Assembly (NCBI RefSeq): GCF_900119795.1
Contig: NZ_LT634361.1
Span: 1,736,001-1,800,000 of the forward strand
Source of the DNA: Tenacibaculum maritimum NCIMB 2154
GTDB taxonomy: Bacteria > Bacteroidota > Bacteroidia > Flavobacteriales > Flavobacteriaceae
Direction: 5' to 3'
DNA length: 64,000 nucleotides
A model generated the notes under the pieces. The model worked only from the letters and a program-made list of their open reading frames with translations, was not told the DNA's origin and made no database searches. The number at the start of each line of letters is the position of its first letter. Within the stretch, counting starts at the first letter, position 1. Below are positions 19,993-28,822 of the stretch, piece by piece. Both the position numbers and the translations under genes were made by a program.

Positions 19993-20268
19993 TTAATTTT
20001 GATTTTCGTGCACTGGAGCTACTGATGGGGCCGTTACGTTTACTACAACATTTTGACTTTGGTTTCCTCCTCTTAATCCTCCATAAATTAAATTATACTT
20101 ATCAACCATTCCTCCTAAGATAAAAGCATCAATAATCCACCCTATACCAAATAATTGTCCCGTAAATAAATAAATTAAAGCCGAACCTGTTTTTCCTAAA
20201 TAAAATCTATGCGCTGAAAAAATTCCTAAAAAAAACCATAATACATAAGCTGTTCCGTTTGATTTCAT
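19993..20268 (-). CDS. TM2 domain protein
   Basis: A 91-residue inner-membrane protein with a TM2 domain: two hydrophobic helices (YVLWFFLGIFSAHRFYLG, residues 8-25, and LIYLFTGQLFGIGWIIDAF, residues 32-50) linked by the HRFYLGK turn, followed by DKYN. The C-terminal 30 residues are polar. TM2 proteins have no settled function in bacteria. It follows the terminator of the response regulator operon, so it should have its own promoter in 20269-20311, but I see no clear -7 element there. Confidence 0.85.
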   Translation of the reverse strand: MKSNGTAYVLWFFLGIFSAHRFYLGKTGSALIYLFTGQLFGIGWIIDAFILGGMVDKYNLIYGGLRGGNQSQNVVVNVTAPSVAPVHENQN

Positions 20269-20311
20269 AATTTGTAATTTTAAATTTATATGAAATCAAA
20301 ACTAGCTTTAT

Positions 20312-20355
20312 AAAAACTCAAATCCCTACGGCTTTCCGTAGGGATTTGAGTTTTT
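20312..20355 (-). terminator. Strong terminator of the kinase/regulator operon
   Basis: Perfect 20-bp arms (20312-20331 and 20336-20355) around a CTTT loop, with AAAAA/TTTTT at the stem ends. It lies 56 bp after the response regulator stop. Confidence 0.9.
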
Positions 20356-20410
20356 ATTGATGCTACTCTAGAAAATATTTTATAGATAATCTTATTTATT
20401 TGATAAAGCC

Positions 20411-21076
20411 TTATATCAGTCCAAAATCTTTAGTGATCGCAATTAATTGCGCAGATGTATTTGCATTAAAATATTCCTTAAGCAGTTTTAATCGCTTTTC
20501 AATAGTACTAATACTACTTGGTTGCTGCTTATTCTTTTTTAATTCATAACTAATTTCTTTTTGCTCTAGCCCATTGGCCAAACTTTTTAATAAAAAAATA
20601 TCAAAATCAGTAATTTCCATATTTTCTTTTTTCTTTAGTGCATGTGCTACATTTTGAGAAATAAAAAAATCATTATTAAATACTGTTCTGACAGCTCTTT
20701 TTAAATCTTTTTCACCGTGAATAGATTTCCAAACGTAAGCATCTATTTTTAAATTATTGCACAATTCTTGAATTCTGTAAGGCTTATCTTCTATAGAAAA
20801 AACAATAGTTTTAATAGAGGGCTGTATCTTTTTTACTTCATGTATTAAATCTTCTCCTGTTTGTAACCTTTGAGGGTTAGGATTATCTACAAATGATAAA
20901 TCGCTTATTAATAACTCATACGGCTCATCTTCTATGAGTTCTTTTTTTAATTTCAAAAACGCTTCATCGCAATACTGTGCATGATTTATTGTTTCTATTC
21001 CTAAATTTCCTAAAGCTATTTTTACCCCACTTGAAATAAAATCAGCATCTTCTGCAATTAACACTTTTTTAAACAT
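20411..21076 (-). CDS. Response regulator, LuxR/NarL-type output
   Basis: A two-component response regulator of 221 residues. The receiver domain (about 1-125) begins KKVLIAEDADF with the acidic pair at 9-10; the phospho-acceptor Asp is in LLISDLSF near residue 60, and the switch Ser/Lys region is TIVFSIEDK and YVWKSIHG. The C-terminal part (about 150-221) is a helix-turn-helix of the LuxR type in a diverged form: DIFLLKSLANGLEQKEIS and SSISTIEKRLKLLK. The start codon is 6 bp after the histidine kinase gene, so the two are a cognate pair. Confidence 0.88.
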   Translation of the reverse strand: MFKKVLIAEDADFISSGVKIALGNLGIETINHAQYCDEAFLKLKKELIEDEPYELLISDLSFVDNPNPQRLQTGEDLIHEVKKIQPSIKTIVFSIEDKPYRIQELCNNLKIDAYVWKSIHGEKDLKRAVRTVFNNDFFISQNVAHALKKKENMEITDFDIFLLKSLANGLEQKEISYELKKNKQQPSSISTIEKRLKLLKEYFNANTSAQLIAITKDFGLI

Positions 21077-21082
21077 CTACTT

Positions 21083-22876
21083 TTATTTTTTAAACTGAAA
21101 AACAGATTTGAACCCTTTTTCTTCTTCTGTTTCAAAAATAATAGAACCCCCAATCGAATTTATACGGGTTTCCATATTTTGAAGGCCATTTTTAATTACT
21201 GCTTCTTTTGCACCTATGCCATTATCTTTATACTGTACTTTTATACTATTCTTTAATTTAAAAAAAGTAATTACTACCAAAGTAGCTTTGCTATGTTTTT
21301 TCATATTAACCAATAGTTCTCTTAATAGCCTATACAATACAATTTGCTGCTCTTTTGACAAGGTATTAGCTTCTATTTTAAAAAGATCTTTGCTTAAAAT
21401 TTTACATCCGTTAGTCGTGAAATCTAAAAAAAGTTGCTTCAAAAAATTCTCAAAAGAACCTCCTGTTATAATAGGACTGTTTTCATGTGAAATGTCTCTT
21501 GTTTGGTAATAGATACTTTCTAAATCATCTAATAATTCTTCATTAGAAACCTTTCTATTTTGAATTTTATTCATTACATGATATACATCACTTGCTAATT
21601 CATCATGTATTTTTTTTGCCAATCTAGTTTCTGTTTTATATACTTCTTCTGCTTTTTCTTTTCTAGTTTTTGCTCTTTTATAAAAGAAATAAACAATGAA
21701 ACCTAAAACAGAAAAAATCCCTACAAATAATAAAATAAGTTTTTCTTTTTTTTGTTGTTCTGCTAATAGTTTTGTTTCTGCTAAATCTGCCCTAGCTGCT
21801 AATCTCAGCTTTTTTTCTTCTTCATAATTGTAGATAACTTTTACAAACTTATTTCTCGATCGTTTTTTTGCCAATTGTATGCTATCACTTAAATAAGCTC
21901 GTTCTAATGCATACTCCTTAATGTTATCTCCTTGTGCTAATCCTAAAATTTTATCTATCGCTTCCACTCTATCTTTTGGAGCCTTTATTTTTTTCGATAA
22001 CGCATACATTTCGAAAGCGTACCTTAATGCTTTCTTTCTATTTTTAACTTTATAATAATCTGATAAATGAGAATAATTAGCAATCAATCCTTGATTATCC
22101 TTACTTTTCCTTTTAATTTCTTGCGCTCTTAAAAACTCTTTTTTTTCAACTTTTTTACCTCCTAAAAATTTTACAAAAGCATAATTATCAATAATCTTTC
22201 CTTTTGAATATAAAGGAAGACTATCATAGTATGCATCACGCATAATTCTTCTATACAAATCAATGGAATGCTCGTACTTTTTTAACTCTTTGTAATTCAC
22301 CGCCATATTACTCATATACCTGAGTTTTTTAGGAGTATCATTTGTTGCTTCAATAGCTAGCTTATACCATTTAATAGCTTCTTTGTGTTCTTTTTGCTCA
22401 TTAGCATTTATACCTAAACAATTGTAAACTGATGCAAGATGATTGTTCTTTTTTCCTTTTTTTCCTTTCTCATATTTCAATGCTAAAACTGCTGTAGAAT
22501 CACTTTTAAAATAAAGCTCATTATCAGACTCTATTTTTGCTAAGTTTAAGAGTCTCTCTGCAATCTTTGCAGAATCTTGTAATGAAAGATATATGTTTTT
22601 AGATTTTTGATAATATTTATAAGCGCTGTCTATTTGATTATTTTTCTTAAAGTAATAACCTATTACATATAAATAATGACCTAAATCTCGTTTATTTTTT
22701 AACAATGGAACAATCGCCTTGGATAAAGCTGCTGCTTCATCATATTTTTTGAGAGCTACTTTTTCTATTATTGCTGATTCTAAATTATTTTTTAAAACGC
22801 TATCAGTCTTTTGGGCGCTTATTTTTATTATAAAAAATAGTATTAAAAAAAGGGATAAAATATTTTTCAATTCCAT
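21083..22876 (-). CDS. TPR-containing sensor histidine kinase
   Basis: A membrane histidine kinase of 597 residues. The signal peptide is residues 1-21. A periplasmic helical-repeat sensor of TPR type covers about 30-340 (YYQKSKNIYLSLQD and AIKWYKLAIEAT are typical repeats). There is one transmembrane helix near 380-400 (LILLFVGIFSVLGFIVYFFY), then a HisKA_3-like dimerisation helix with the phospho-acceptor in KKIHDELASDV near 428, and a HATPase domain with LLRELLVNMKKHSKA (N box) and DNGIGAKEA (G1 box). It pairs with the downstream regulator. The stimulus is unknown; the tiny lipoprotein gene upstream may be linked. Confidence 0.9.
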   Translation of the reverse strand: MELKNILSLFLILFFIIKISAQKTDSVLKNNLESAIIEKVALKKYDEAAALSKAIVPLLKNKRDLGHYLYVIGYYFKKNNQIDSAYKYYQKSKNIYLSLQDSAKIAERLLNLAKIESDNELYFKSDSTAVLALKYEKGKKGKKNNHLASVYNCLGINANEQKEHKEAIKWYKLAIEATNDTPKKLRYMSNMAVNYKELKKYEHSIDLYRRIMRDAYYDSLPLYSKGKIIDNYAFVKFLGGKKVEKKEFLRAQEIKRKSKDNQGLIANYSHLSDYYKVKNRKKALRYAFEMYALSKKIKAPKDRVEAIDKILGLAQGDNIKEYALERAYLSDSIQLAKKRSRNKFVKVIYNYEEEKKLRLAARADLAETKLLAEQQKKEKLILLFVGIFSVLGFIVYFFYKRAKTRKEKAEEVYKTETRLAKKIHDELASDVYHVMNKIQNRKVSNEELLDDLESIYYQTRDISHENSPIITGGSFENFLKQLFLDFTTNGCKILSKDLFKIEANTLSKEQQIVLYRLLRELLVNMKKHSKATLVVITFFKLKNSIKVQYKDNGIGAKEAVIKNGLQNMETRINSIGGSIIFETEEEKGFKSVFQFKK

Positions 22877-22913
22877 CCCCCTAAAATACTATTTTTTTTG
22901 TATTTGACGACTA

Positions 22914-23072
22914 CTAAGCATTCGGATCTTCATCTGGATCTTGCTCATTTTCTCCGCCTGTATCAATACTTTGAATTTCTAGCTGCTCTGGACTATTATC
23001 ATCCAACTCTGTGCATGAAATACATATACTACTGCTTATTATAATTGCTATTGCTAAAATTACTTTTTTCAT
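22914..23072 (-). CDS. Tiny lipoprotein upstream of the histidine kinase
   Basis: A 52-residue frame: a signal peptide (MKKVILAIAIIISSSIC) with lipobox ICISC, Cys at residue 20, followed by an acidic mature tail (TELDDNSPEQ through DPDEDPNA). A Lys-Lys start, hydrophobic core and SC lipobox make a real lipoprotein very likely despite the length. It ends 37 bp before the kinase gene on the same strand. I infer co-transcription; a role in sensing is only a guess. Confidence 0.7.
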   Translation of the reverse strand: MKKVILAIAIIISSSICISCTELDDNSPEQLEIQSIDTGGENEQDPDEDPNA

Positions 23073-23499
23073 TATTCTTTCTTTTAAAATTTTGAAATAT
23101 GCCTCCTGTCCAAGTTCTTCTACTCAGATTCAGATTGCGTTTAAAACACATTAAATTTTAAAAGAGTCGCGCGCCTCTTTCATGGGAAGTAATACGATTT
23201 AGCTCACAGCGTTCTAGCTACAATTATTTCTTTCTGTTGGCTTATCATTAAAAAAATAATGAAAGTTACTTATACTAAAAACCTAAATCATATGATACTT
23301 CTAAAACCACTTTTTTTATAGCCTCCCGATTCTAAAAAAGAAGCCGCTTTAGAAGCGTTTTTTACGTCTTAACCAACAATTTCTTTTTAGGTAGTTGATT
23401 AATTCTATGGCAAATATTCAAAAGTTTTCAAGATGCTCATGGGGCAGTTTTTAGGCAATTATAAATTGTCTATTTTATGGATAACCATCACCAAAAAAT
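23073..23499. other. Non-coding gap with one terminator-like hairpin
   Basis: No gene recognised. At 23345-23363 CGCTT-TAG-AAGCG followed by six T looks like a short intrinsic terminator on the plus strand, though no plus-strand gene precedes it. GTCGCGCGCC near 23165 is unusually GC-rich for this genome. Confidence 0.4.
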
Positions 23500-23533
23500 G
23501 TCTAATAAACTTAGCTTTGGACAATTATTAGAC
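23500..23533 (+). promoter_or_regulatory. Promoter -7 element inside an inverted repeat
   Basis: GTCTAATAA (23500-23508) and TTATTAGAC (23525-23533) are perfect 9-bp arms. Between them lies TAGCTTTG (23512-23519), a good TAnnTTTG -7 element. The gene start is 18 bp downstream. The layout is that of an operator covering the promoter. Confidence 0.55.
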
Positions 23534-23550
23534 AACCAACTTAAACTACT

Positions 23551-24255
23551 ATGATTGAAAGACTTATAGTTGATTTTTTCAATGCTATTGAGAACGAAGA
23601 ATCAATTACTTCTAAACATGGAAAAGCTGTCTTTTTTATTGAGGAACTATTAGAACGGAAAAACAATAAGTTCAGCTATATAGAAAAAAAGAAAGCAATA
23701 CGATTACAAGAAAAATATATAGAAAAAAAGGAGAATGTCAATGCCAAAACAGATCCTTTTTTAAGAGATGTAATGGCACAATACTTAAATTATCAAGATT
23801 ATGAAGCTTATAAAGCCTCCTTTATCAGTATAACACAAAACAATCCTTCTAATCCTCATACCATTAAGTGGTATCAGAAACGTATCAATAAACTGGTTAT
23901 TGCTAGTTCTATTCTCTTTTCGTTGTTATGCAGTTTTTTGATGTACCAAATAAGCAGTACCCATATTACAACTTGCATTGTATGGAAGGACAATCATTTT
24001 GAAAAGACCTCTTGTCATACTCCAAATGCCATTGATAACGAAATATATGCCATTAATATTAAAAGGTTTAGAAAGATAAAGGTGATTAAAGGAAAAACTA
24101 CTTTTTTTAAAGAAGGAAAAGCTATTGTTTGGTATGGCAAAAATAAAGTAGGAAGCATCGATTTTTTTACTATGAGAGGAATTCATCCTGAAACCAAAAA
24201 AGAATTAAAACTTGTTACGAGATATATTTTATATAGAGAGAATCTACTTTTATAA
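23551..24255 (+). CDS. Unknown single-span membrane protein
   Basis: A 234-residue protein I cannot name. The N-terminal 90 residues are charged and helical, and include FLRDVMAQYLNYQDYEAYKAS, similar to a small N-terminal module seen in various flavobacterial proteins (a YLxYxxYxxF pattern). One transmembrane helix lies near 110-132 (LVIASSILFSLLCSFLMYQI). A C-terminal domain of about 100 residues follows, probably outside the membrane, with Cys residues in TTCIVW and TSCHTP. It is a lone gene behind an operator-like inverted repeat and ends at a shared terminator with guaB. Confidence 0.6.
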   Translation: MIERLIVDFFNAIENEESITSKHGKAVFFIEELLERKNNKFSYIEKKKAIRLQEKYIEKKENVNAKTDPFLRDVMAQYLNYQDYEAYKASFISITQNNPSNPHTIKWYQKRINKLVIASSILFSLLCSFLMYQISSTHITTCIVWKDNHFEKTSCHTPNAIDNEIYAINIKRFRKIKVIKGKTTFFKEGKAIVWYGKNKVGSIDFFTMRGIHPETKKELKLVTRYILYRENLLL

Positions 24256-24258
24256 TGC

Positions 24259-24297
24259 AAAAATGGCCGTTAATTTTTAAGTTTAACGACCATTTTT
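24259..24297. terminator. Shared terminator of guaB and the 23551 gene
   Basis: 15-nt arms 24259-24273 and 24283-24297 (AAAAATGGCCGTTAA against TTAACGACCATTTTT) with one C/A mismatch, which becomes a G-U pair in a minus-strand transcript. T-runs lie on both sides. The genes converge here. Confidence 0.8.
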
Positions 24298-24303
24298 GTA
24301 TGC

Positions 24304-25779
24304 TTATCTTCTACTATAATTAGGAGCTTCTTTGGTAATTGCTACATCATGAGGATGGCTTTCATTAATACCAGAAGCTGTTATTCTCACAAACTTTCCT
24401 GTATTTTTTAATGTTTCAACATCTTTAGCACCACAGTATCCCATACCTGCACGTAATCCTCCTACAAACTGATGAATACTCTCTACTAACTCTCCTTTAT
24501 AAGGAACACGCCCTACGATACCTTCTGGTACTAACTTCTTAATATCATCTTCTACATCTTGAAAATAACGGTCTTTAGATCCTTGTTTCATGGCTTCTAC
24601 AGATCCCATTCCTCTATATGATTTGAATTTTCTTCCTTCGTAAATAATCGTTTCTCCTGGACTTTCTTTTGTTCCTGCAAGTAAGGAACCTAACATCACA
24701 CAATCAGCTCCGGCCGCTATTGCTTTAGGAATATCTCCTGTATAACGAATACCTCCATCTGCAATTACTGGAACTCCGCTTCCTTTTATGGCAGCTGCCA
24801 CTTCTAATACTGCTGAAAACTGAGGAAAACCTACTCCTGCTACTACTCTAGTAGTACAAATAGATCCAGGCCCAATTCCTACTTTTACTGCGTCTGCTCC
24901 AGCTGCTACTAAATATTTAGCTGCTTCTGGTGTAGCTATATTTCCAACTACAACTTCCAATGTTGGAAATTTAGCTTTTACTTCTTTTAATACAGCAACT
25001 ACTCCTTTTGTATGACCATGCGCTGTATCAATAATAACAGCATCAACTCCTGCTTTTACCAATGCTGCCGCTCTTACAACAGCATCAGCTGTAACTCCCA
25101 ATGCTGCGGCCACTCTTAAACGTCCATAAGAATCTTTATTCGCTATAGGCTTTTGGGTTACTTTTGTAATATCTCTAAAAGTAATGAGCCCTGAAAGTTT
25201 ATAAGCTTCATCAACAATAAGTAATTTTTCTATTTTATTTTCTTGCAAGATACTTTCTGCTGACTTTAATGAAGTTCCTACAGAAGCTGTTACTAAATTA
25301 TCTTTAGTCATTACCTCAATAATAGGGCGATCATTTTTACGTTCAAAACGCAAATCTCTATTGGTTACTATTCCTTTTAAAATTCCATTTACATCAACCA
25401 CTGGAATTCCTCCAATACTATGCTCTTTCATCAACTGTTTTGCGTCTAAAACACTTGCTGTTAAAGGCAATGTAACTGGATCTATAATCATTCCACTTTC
25501 TGCTCTCTTTACTTTTCTTACCTCCTGCGCTTGCTGTTCAATAGTCATATTCTTATGCAAAACTCCAATGCCTCCTTCTCGAGCCATCGCTATGGCCATA
25601 GCTGATTCTGTTACAGTATCCATAGCAGCAGATACTATAGGCACATTTATTGTTATGTTTTTCGTAAATTTTGTTTGAATACTTACTTCTCTTGGTAAGA
25701 CTTCTGAAAAGGCTGGTACTAAAAGTACATCGTCATAAGTTAGACCTTCTCCTACAATTTTTGCATTGTGAGCTATCAT
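24304..25779 (-). CDS. guaB: IMP dehydrogenase
   Basis: Oxidises IMP to XMP with NAD+, the committed step of GMP synthesis. 491 residues from the ATG at 25779 ([20 protein letters not shown]), the usual length. An in-frame start at 25887 would add a non-conserved hydrophobic leader and would lie upstream of the predicted -7 element (25840-25847), so I reject it. Two CBS domains occupy about 95-215. The catalytic Cys is in [16 protein letters not shown] near 305, and [10 protein letters not shown] and [13 protein letters not shown] follow. Convergent with the gene at 23551. Confidence 0.97.
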   Translation of the reverse strand: MIAHNAKIVGEGLTYDDVLLVPAFSEVLPREVSIQTKFTKNITINVPIVSAAMDTVTESAMAIAMAREGGIGVLHKNMTIEQQAQEVRKVKRAESGMIIDPVTLPLTASVLDAKQLMKEHSIGGIPVVDVNGILKGIVTNRDLRFERKNDRPIIEVMTKDNLVTASVGTSLKSAESILQENKIEKLLIVDEAYKLSGLITFRDITKVTQKPIANKDSYGRLRVAAALGVTADAVVRAAALVKAGVDAVIIDTAHGHTKGVVAVLKEVKAKFPTLEVVVGNIATPEAAKYLVAAGADAVKVGIGPGSICTTRVVAGVGFPQFSAVLEVAAAIKGSGVPVIADGGIRYTGDIPKAIAAGADCVMLGSLLAGTKESPGETIIYEGRKFKSYRGMGSVEAMKQGSKDRYFQDVEDDIKKLVPEGIVGRVPYKGELVESIHQFVGGLRAGMGYCGAKDVETLKNTGKFVRITASGINESHPHDVAITKEAPNYSRR

Positions 25780-25839
25780 ATAGTAATCAATTTTATCCTT
25801 GTTAAGGATGTTTAAGTTGTGTTGAAAATTAATTACAGG

Positions 25840-25847
25840 CAAATATA
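25840..25847 (-). promoter_or_regulatory. -7 element of the guaB promoter
   Basis: TATATTTG on the minus strand, 61 bp upstream of the guaB start. The rest of the 353-bp divergent region up to 26132 holds the two 19-bp boxes described separately and a small hairpin GATTGCT-n6-AGCAATC at 26016-26035. Confidence 0.5.
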
Positions 25848-26041
25848 CTATAATTATTGCAACTATACGTTTTAACTTTGAACTCATTGAAACTTTTTCA
25901 TTTTCAAATAAAGAAATATAATAGTTCCTATATTCATAATACTTGCCTCACAATACTTCTAATGCGTACCCCTTTTATCTACTATCAAATCACTTCAAAA
26001 TTGCAATCAGTATAAGATTGCTGTTTTTAGCAATCAATATT

Positions 26042-26060
26042 ATTTAAATTAAATCTAAAT
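26042..26060. promoter_or_regulatory. Metalloregulator-like box 1 (imelysin promoter, distal)
   Basis: Read on the minus strand: ATTTAGATTTAATTTAAAT, a 19-bp near-palindrome (9+1+9, one mismatch). It matches the box at 36191-36209 at 18 of 19 positions. Confidence 0.6.
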
Positions 26061-26100
26061 AAATTTTGTCCTCTTACAAAAACTTCTTTCTTTTGTAACT

Positions 26101-26119
26101 ACTTATATATAATCTAAAT
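26101..26119. promoter_or_regulatory. Metalloregulator-like box 2 (imelysin promoter, proximal)
   Basis: Read on the minus strand: ATTTAGATTATATATAAGT, 15 of 19 positions like box 1, with the first nine identical. It ends 13 bp before the imelysin start codon. A possible promoter (TTTTG near 26064-26068 and TTTCTTTTG near 26088-26096) would lie between boxes 1 and 2. Confidence 0.5.
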
Positions 26120-26132
26120 AAAAATTAAAGAA

Positions 26133-27335
26133 ATGAAAAAAGTACTAGGATTATCTTTACTACTTACATCTGCAACATTTATAAATTGTGCTGATGATGA
26201 CCCTATAGATCCCGCAACAGTAATTGAAGCTTCTAAAACTGAATTTGTTGCCAATTATGTAAACATTGTAGAAGCTAGTTATGACGATGCTTTAGCAAAG
26301 GCAAAAGACTTAAAAACAGCTATTGATGCCTTTACGAAAGCGCCAGATGCAACCAAATTTCAAAAAGCAAAAGAGGCTTGGCTAGATTCTCGTGAGCCCT
26401 ATGGACAAACAGAGGCATATCGTTTTTATGATGGTCCTATTGACGGAGCTAATGGAGAGCCAGAAGGTTATATCAACGCTTGGCCATTGGATGAGGGATT
26501 AATTGATTATGTTACGGCAGGTACTAGTGGGAGTACAAAAAATTTAATTAATGATACCTCTTTTAATTTAACAAAAACAAGTATCAAAGAATTATCTGGA
26601 AATAATAATAATGAATCTAATGTTACTATTGGTTACCATGCTATTGAGTTTTTATTATGGGGGCAAGATAGTACTGCTCCTTCTGAGAAAAAAGCAGGGC
26701 AACGTGCCTATACCGATTACACTACCGCTGCGAATGCTGATAGAAGAAAACAATACTTACAGCTAGCTGCTGAGATATTAGTAGATGACTTAGAATCTGT
26801 TGTAAAACAATGGAAACCTGGAGCAGCATATAGAAAACAATTCTTAGCCCTATCTAAAAATGATGCCATTGATAAAATTTTAACGGGTGCTGCTAAATTG
26901 AGTAAAGGTGAATTAGCTGGAGAAAGAATGGCTACTGCTGTTGAAAAACAAGATCAAGAAGAAGAGCATTCTTGTTTTTCGGATAATACACATAGAGATA
27001 TTTACCTAAATGCTCTATCTATCAACAATATTATTCATGGAACCTACAAAAGAATCGACGGATCTACCGTTACTGGTTTTTCTTTATTAGATCTTTTATT
27101 GTTAGTGAATGCTACAGAATCTGCAACATTAAAAACTACATCTGAAGTTGTGATGACTAAAGTAAAAGCTATTTCTGATGCTAAATTCTTTGATTATCAA
27201 ATTATAGGAGAGGCTCTTGATAATAATACCAAGCCTGTAATGGCTACTGTTTTTAGTTTGAGAAAACAAGGAGACCAATTGGCACAAAGCGGTAAAACAA
27301 TTACTGGTAAAATAATTGATGCTAGCGTAGAGTAA
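26133..27335 (+). CDS. Imelysin-family lipoprotein (IrpA/EfeO-like)
   Basis: A surface or periplasmic lipoprotein of 400 residues: signal peptide MKKVLGLSLLLTSATFINC with the lipobox Cys at 19. The imelysin fold is seen in the SREPYGQTEAYRFYDGPID segment near 90, where insulin-cleaving peptidase relatives conserve W..vR..W...E..rF, and in GYHAIEFLLWGQD near 168, the conserved GxHxxE site thought to bind metal or peptide. The C-terminal half repeats the four-helix pattern and has ERMATAVEKQDQEEEHSCFSDNTHRD near 270. Family members are iron-regulated outer-membrane proteins of uncertain function. First gene of a plus-strand unit, behind two regulator-like boxes. Confidence 0.88.
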   Translation: MKKVLGLSLLLTSATFINCADDDPIDPATVIEASKTEFVANYVNIVEASYDDALAKAKDLKTAIDAFTKAPDATKFQKAKEAWLDSREPYGQTEAYRFYDGPIDGANGEPEGYINAWPLDEGLIDYVTAGTSGSTKNLINDTSFNLTKTSIKELSGNNNNESNVTIGYHAIEFLLWGQDSTAPSEKKAGQRAYTDYTTAANADRRKQYLQLAAEILVDDLESVVKQWKPGAAYRKQFLALSKNDAIDKILTGAAKLSKGELAGERMATAVEKQDQEEEHSCFSDNTHRDIYLNALSINNIIHGTYKRIDGSTVTGFSLLDLLLLVNATESATLKTTSEVVMTKVKAISDAKFFDYQIIGEALDNNTKPVMATVFSLRKQGDQLAQSGKTITGKIIDASVE

Positions 27336-27363
27336 ATATCACTACATCTTCATCAAATAATGA

Positions 27364-27395
27364 AACACCAAACTGCTTTTTAGTAGTTTGGTGTT
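27364..27395 (+). repeat. Hairpin between imelysin and di-heme genes
   Basis: Perfect 11-bp arms AACACCAAACT (27364-27374) and AGTTTGGTGTT (27385-27395) around a 10-nt loop, followed by CTGTAATAAAAAT, not by a T-run. It looks more like a processing or mRNA-stability hairpin, or a leaky terminator, within the operon. Confidence 0.55.
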
Positions 27396-27414
27396 CTGTA
27401 ATAAAAATATAACA

Positions 27415-28818
27415 ATGACAAAGTTTTTAGCTCCATTATTAATAGCCTCTATTTTCTTTTCTTGTAGTAATAAGGAGACTTATATTCCTACTAATATTGC
27501 CACTTATGAAAAAGATGAAGAATTACTAGCAGGAAAACTAACTACTCGTATATTAGGTTCAAATGCTTTTGATCAAGCTGTTCCTGGCCTGCCTGATCAA
27601 ACGGATTTACTTTTTTTTGTTGGAAATTCTTTATTTCGCCAAAACTGGGTAAGTGCTCCTGCTTCTACAACTGCCAGAGATGGCTTGGGGCCTACTTTTA
27701 ATGCTAGGGCTTGCTCTTCTTGTCATAATAAAGATGGAAGAGGAACCCCTCTTCAAGTAGGACAGCAATTTTCTGCGGGGTTTTTAATGAGAATTAGTTT
27801 GAATGGTAATAATCCTCATGGTGAACCTATCCCTGTTCCTAACTACGGTAATCAAATCCAAGAACACGCTAATTTAGGAATTCCTTATGAAGCCAAAGTA
27901 ACGGTAAAGTTTGAAACAATTAAAGGAAGCTTTGCTGATGGAGAAACGTATGAATTAAAAAAGCCTATTTATACCATCATTGATGAACAATTTGGGACGT
28001 TGCAAAATGTATTGACTTCTCCTAGAGTTGGGCAACAAGTAATTGGTTTAGGCTTAGTAGATGCCATTGCGAATGAAGCGATTCTCGCTAATACAGATGA
28101 ATTTGACCTTGATGATGACGGTATTTCTGGAAAAGCCAACTATGTTTGGGATGTTCTTAAAAAAGAAACTGTTTTAGGAAGGTTTGGCTGGAAAGCAAAC
28201 GCTCCTAACTTACAACAGCAAGTTGCTGGGGCTTTTAGTGGAGATATGGGGCTTACCACTTCTTTATTTCCTAATGAAAATTGCCCATCTCCTCAACAAG
28301 ATTGCCAAAATGCTCCTAATGGAGGAGCTCCAGAAATAACAGATAGAGCGCTGAAACAAATCATGATTTATTCTTCTTCTTTATCTGTTCCTATTCGACG
28401 AAATTTTAAAAATGAGAACGTCCTTAGAGGTAAACAACTATTTAGAGAAATGAAATGTGCTAGCTGCCATATTGAAACATTTACAACTTCTGATAAATAT
28501 CCTATAAACCCTACTTTAACGAATGTAAAAATTAGACCCTATTCCGATTTTTTATTACATGATATGGGAGCTGATCTAGCTGACAATAGACCTGATTTCT
28601 TAGCCAATGGTAAAGAATGGCGCACACAACCTCTATGGGGTATTGGAATGATTGAAGAAGTAAATGGCCACACTTTTTTATTACACGATGGTAGGGCTAG
28701 AAATATTGAAGAAGCAATTCTTTGGCATGGTGGAGAAGCTCATAAAGCCAAAGAATCTTATAAAAAATTAAAGAGAGATGACCGATTAGCAGTACTGGCT
28801 TTTATTAATTCCTTATAA
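27415..28818 (+). CDS. Di-heme oxidoreductase-family lipoprotein
   Basis: A secreted c-type cytochrome-like protein of 467 residues in the DUF1111/di-heme oxidoreductive peroxidase family. The start is ATG at 27415, giving a clean signal peptide (MTKFLAPLLIASIFFSC) with lipobox Cys 17. Two heme c motifs are visible: CSSCH near residue 101 and CASCH near 350. Other family landmarks are GDGPTF-like GLGPTFNARAC and LWGIGMIEEVNGHTFLLHDGRARN near 405, which ends in the conserved HDGRA. It follows an imelysin gene and is followed by another at 4 bp, an arrangement that suggests redox chemistry on iron or heme at the cell surface. Confidence 0.88.
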   Translation: MTKFLAPLLIASIFFSCSNKETYIPTNIATYEKDEELLAGKLTTRILGSNAFDQAVPGLPDQTDLLFFVGNSLFRQNWVSAPASTTARDGLGPTFNARACSSCHNKDGRGTPLQVGQQFSAGFLMRISLNGNNPHGEPIPVPNYGNQIQEHANLGIPYEAKVTVKFETIKGSFADGETYELKKPIYTIIDEQFGTLQNVLTSPRVGQQVIGLGLVDAIANEAILANTDEFDLDDDGISGKANYVWDVLKKETVLGRFGWKANAPNLQQQVAGAFSGDMGLTTSLFPNENCPSPQQDCQNAPNGGAPEITDRALKQIMIYSSSLSVPIRRNFKNENVLRGKQLFREMKCASCHIETFTTSDKYPINPTLTNVKIRPYSDFLLHDMGADLADNRPDFLANGKEWRTQPLWGIGMIEEVNGHTFLLHDGRARNIEEAILWHGGEAHKAKESYKKLKRDDRLAVLAFINSL

Positions 28819-28822
28819 TAAC

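Noticed and set aside
25780..25887. N-terminal extension of guaB from an upstream ATG
   Set aside because: The added residues are hydrophobic and unlike any IMP dehydrogenase, and the -7 element at 25840-25847 lies inside it.
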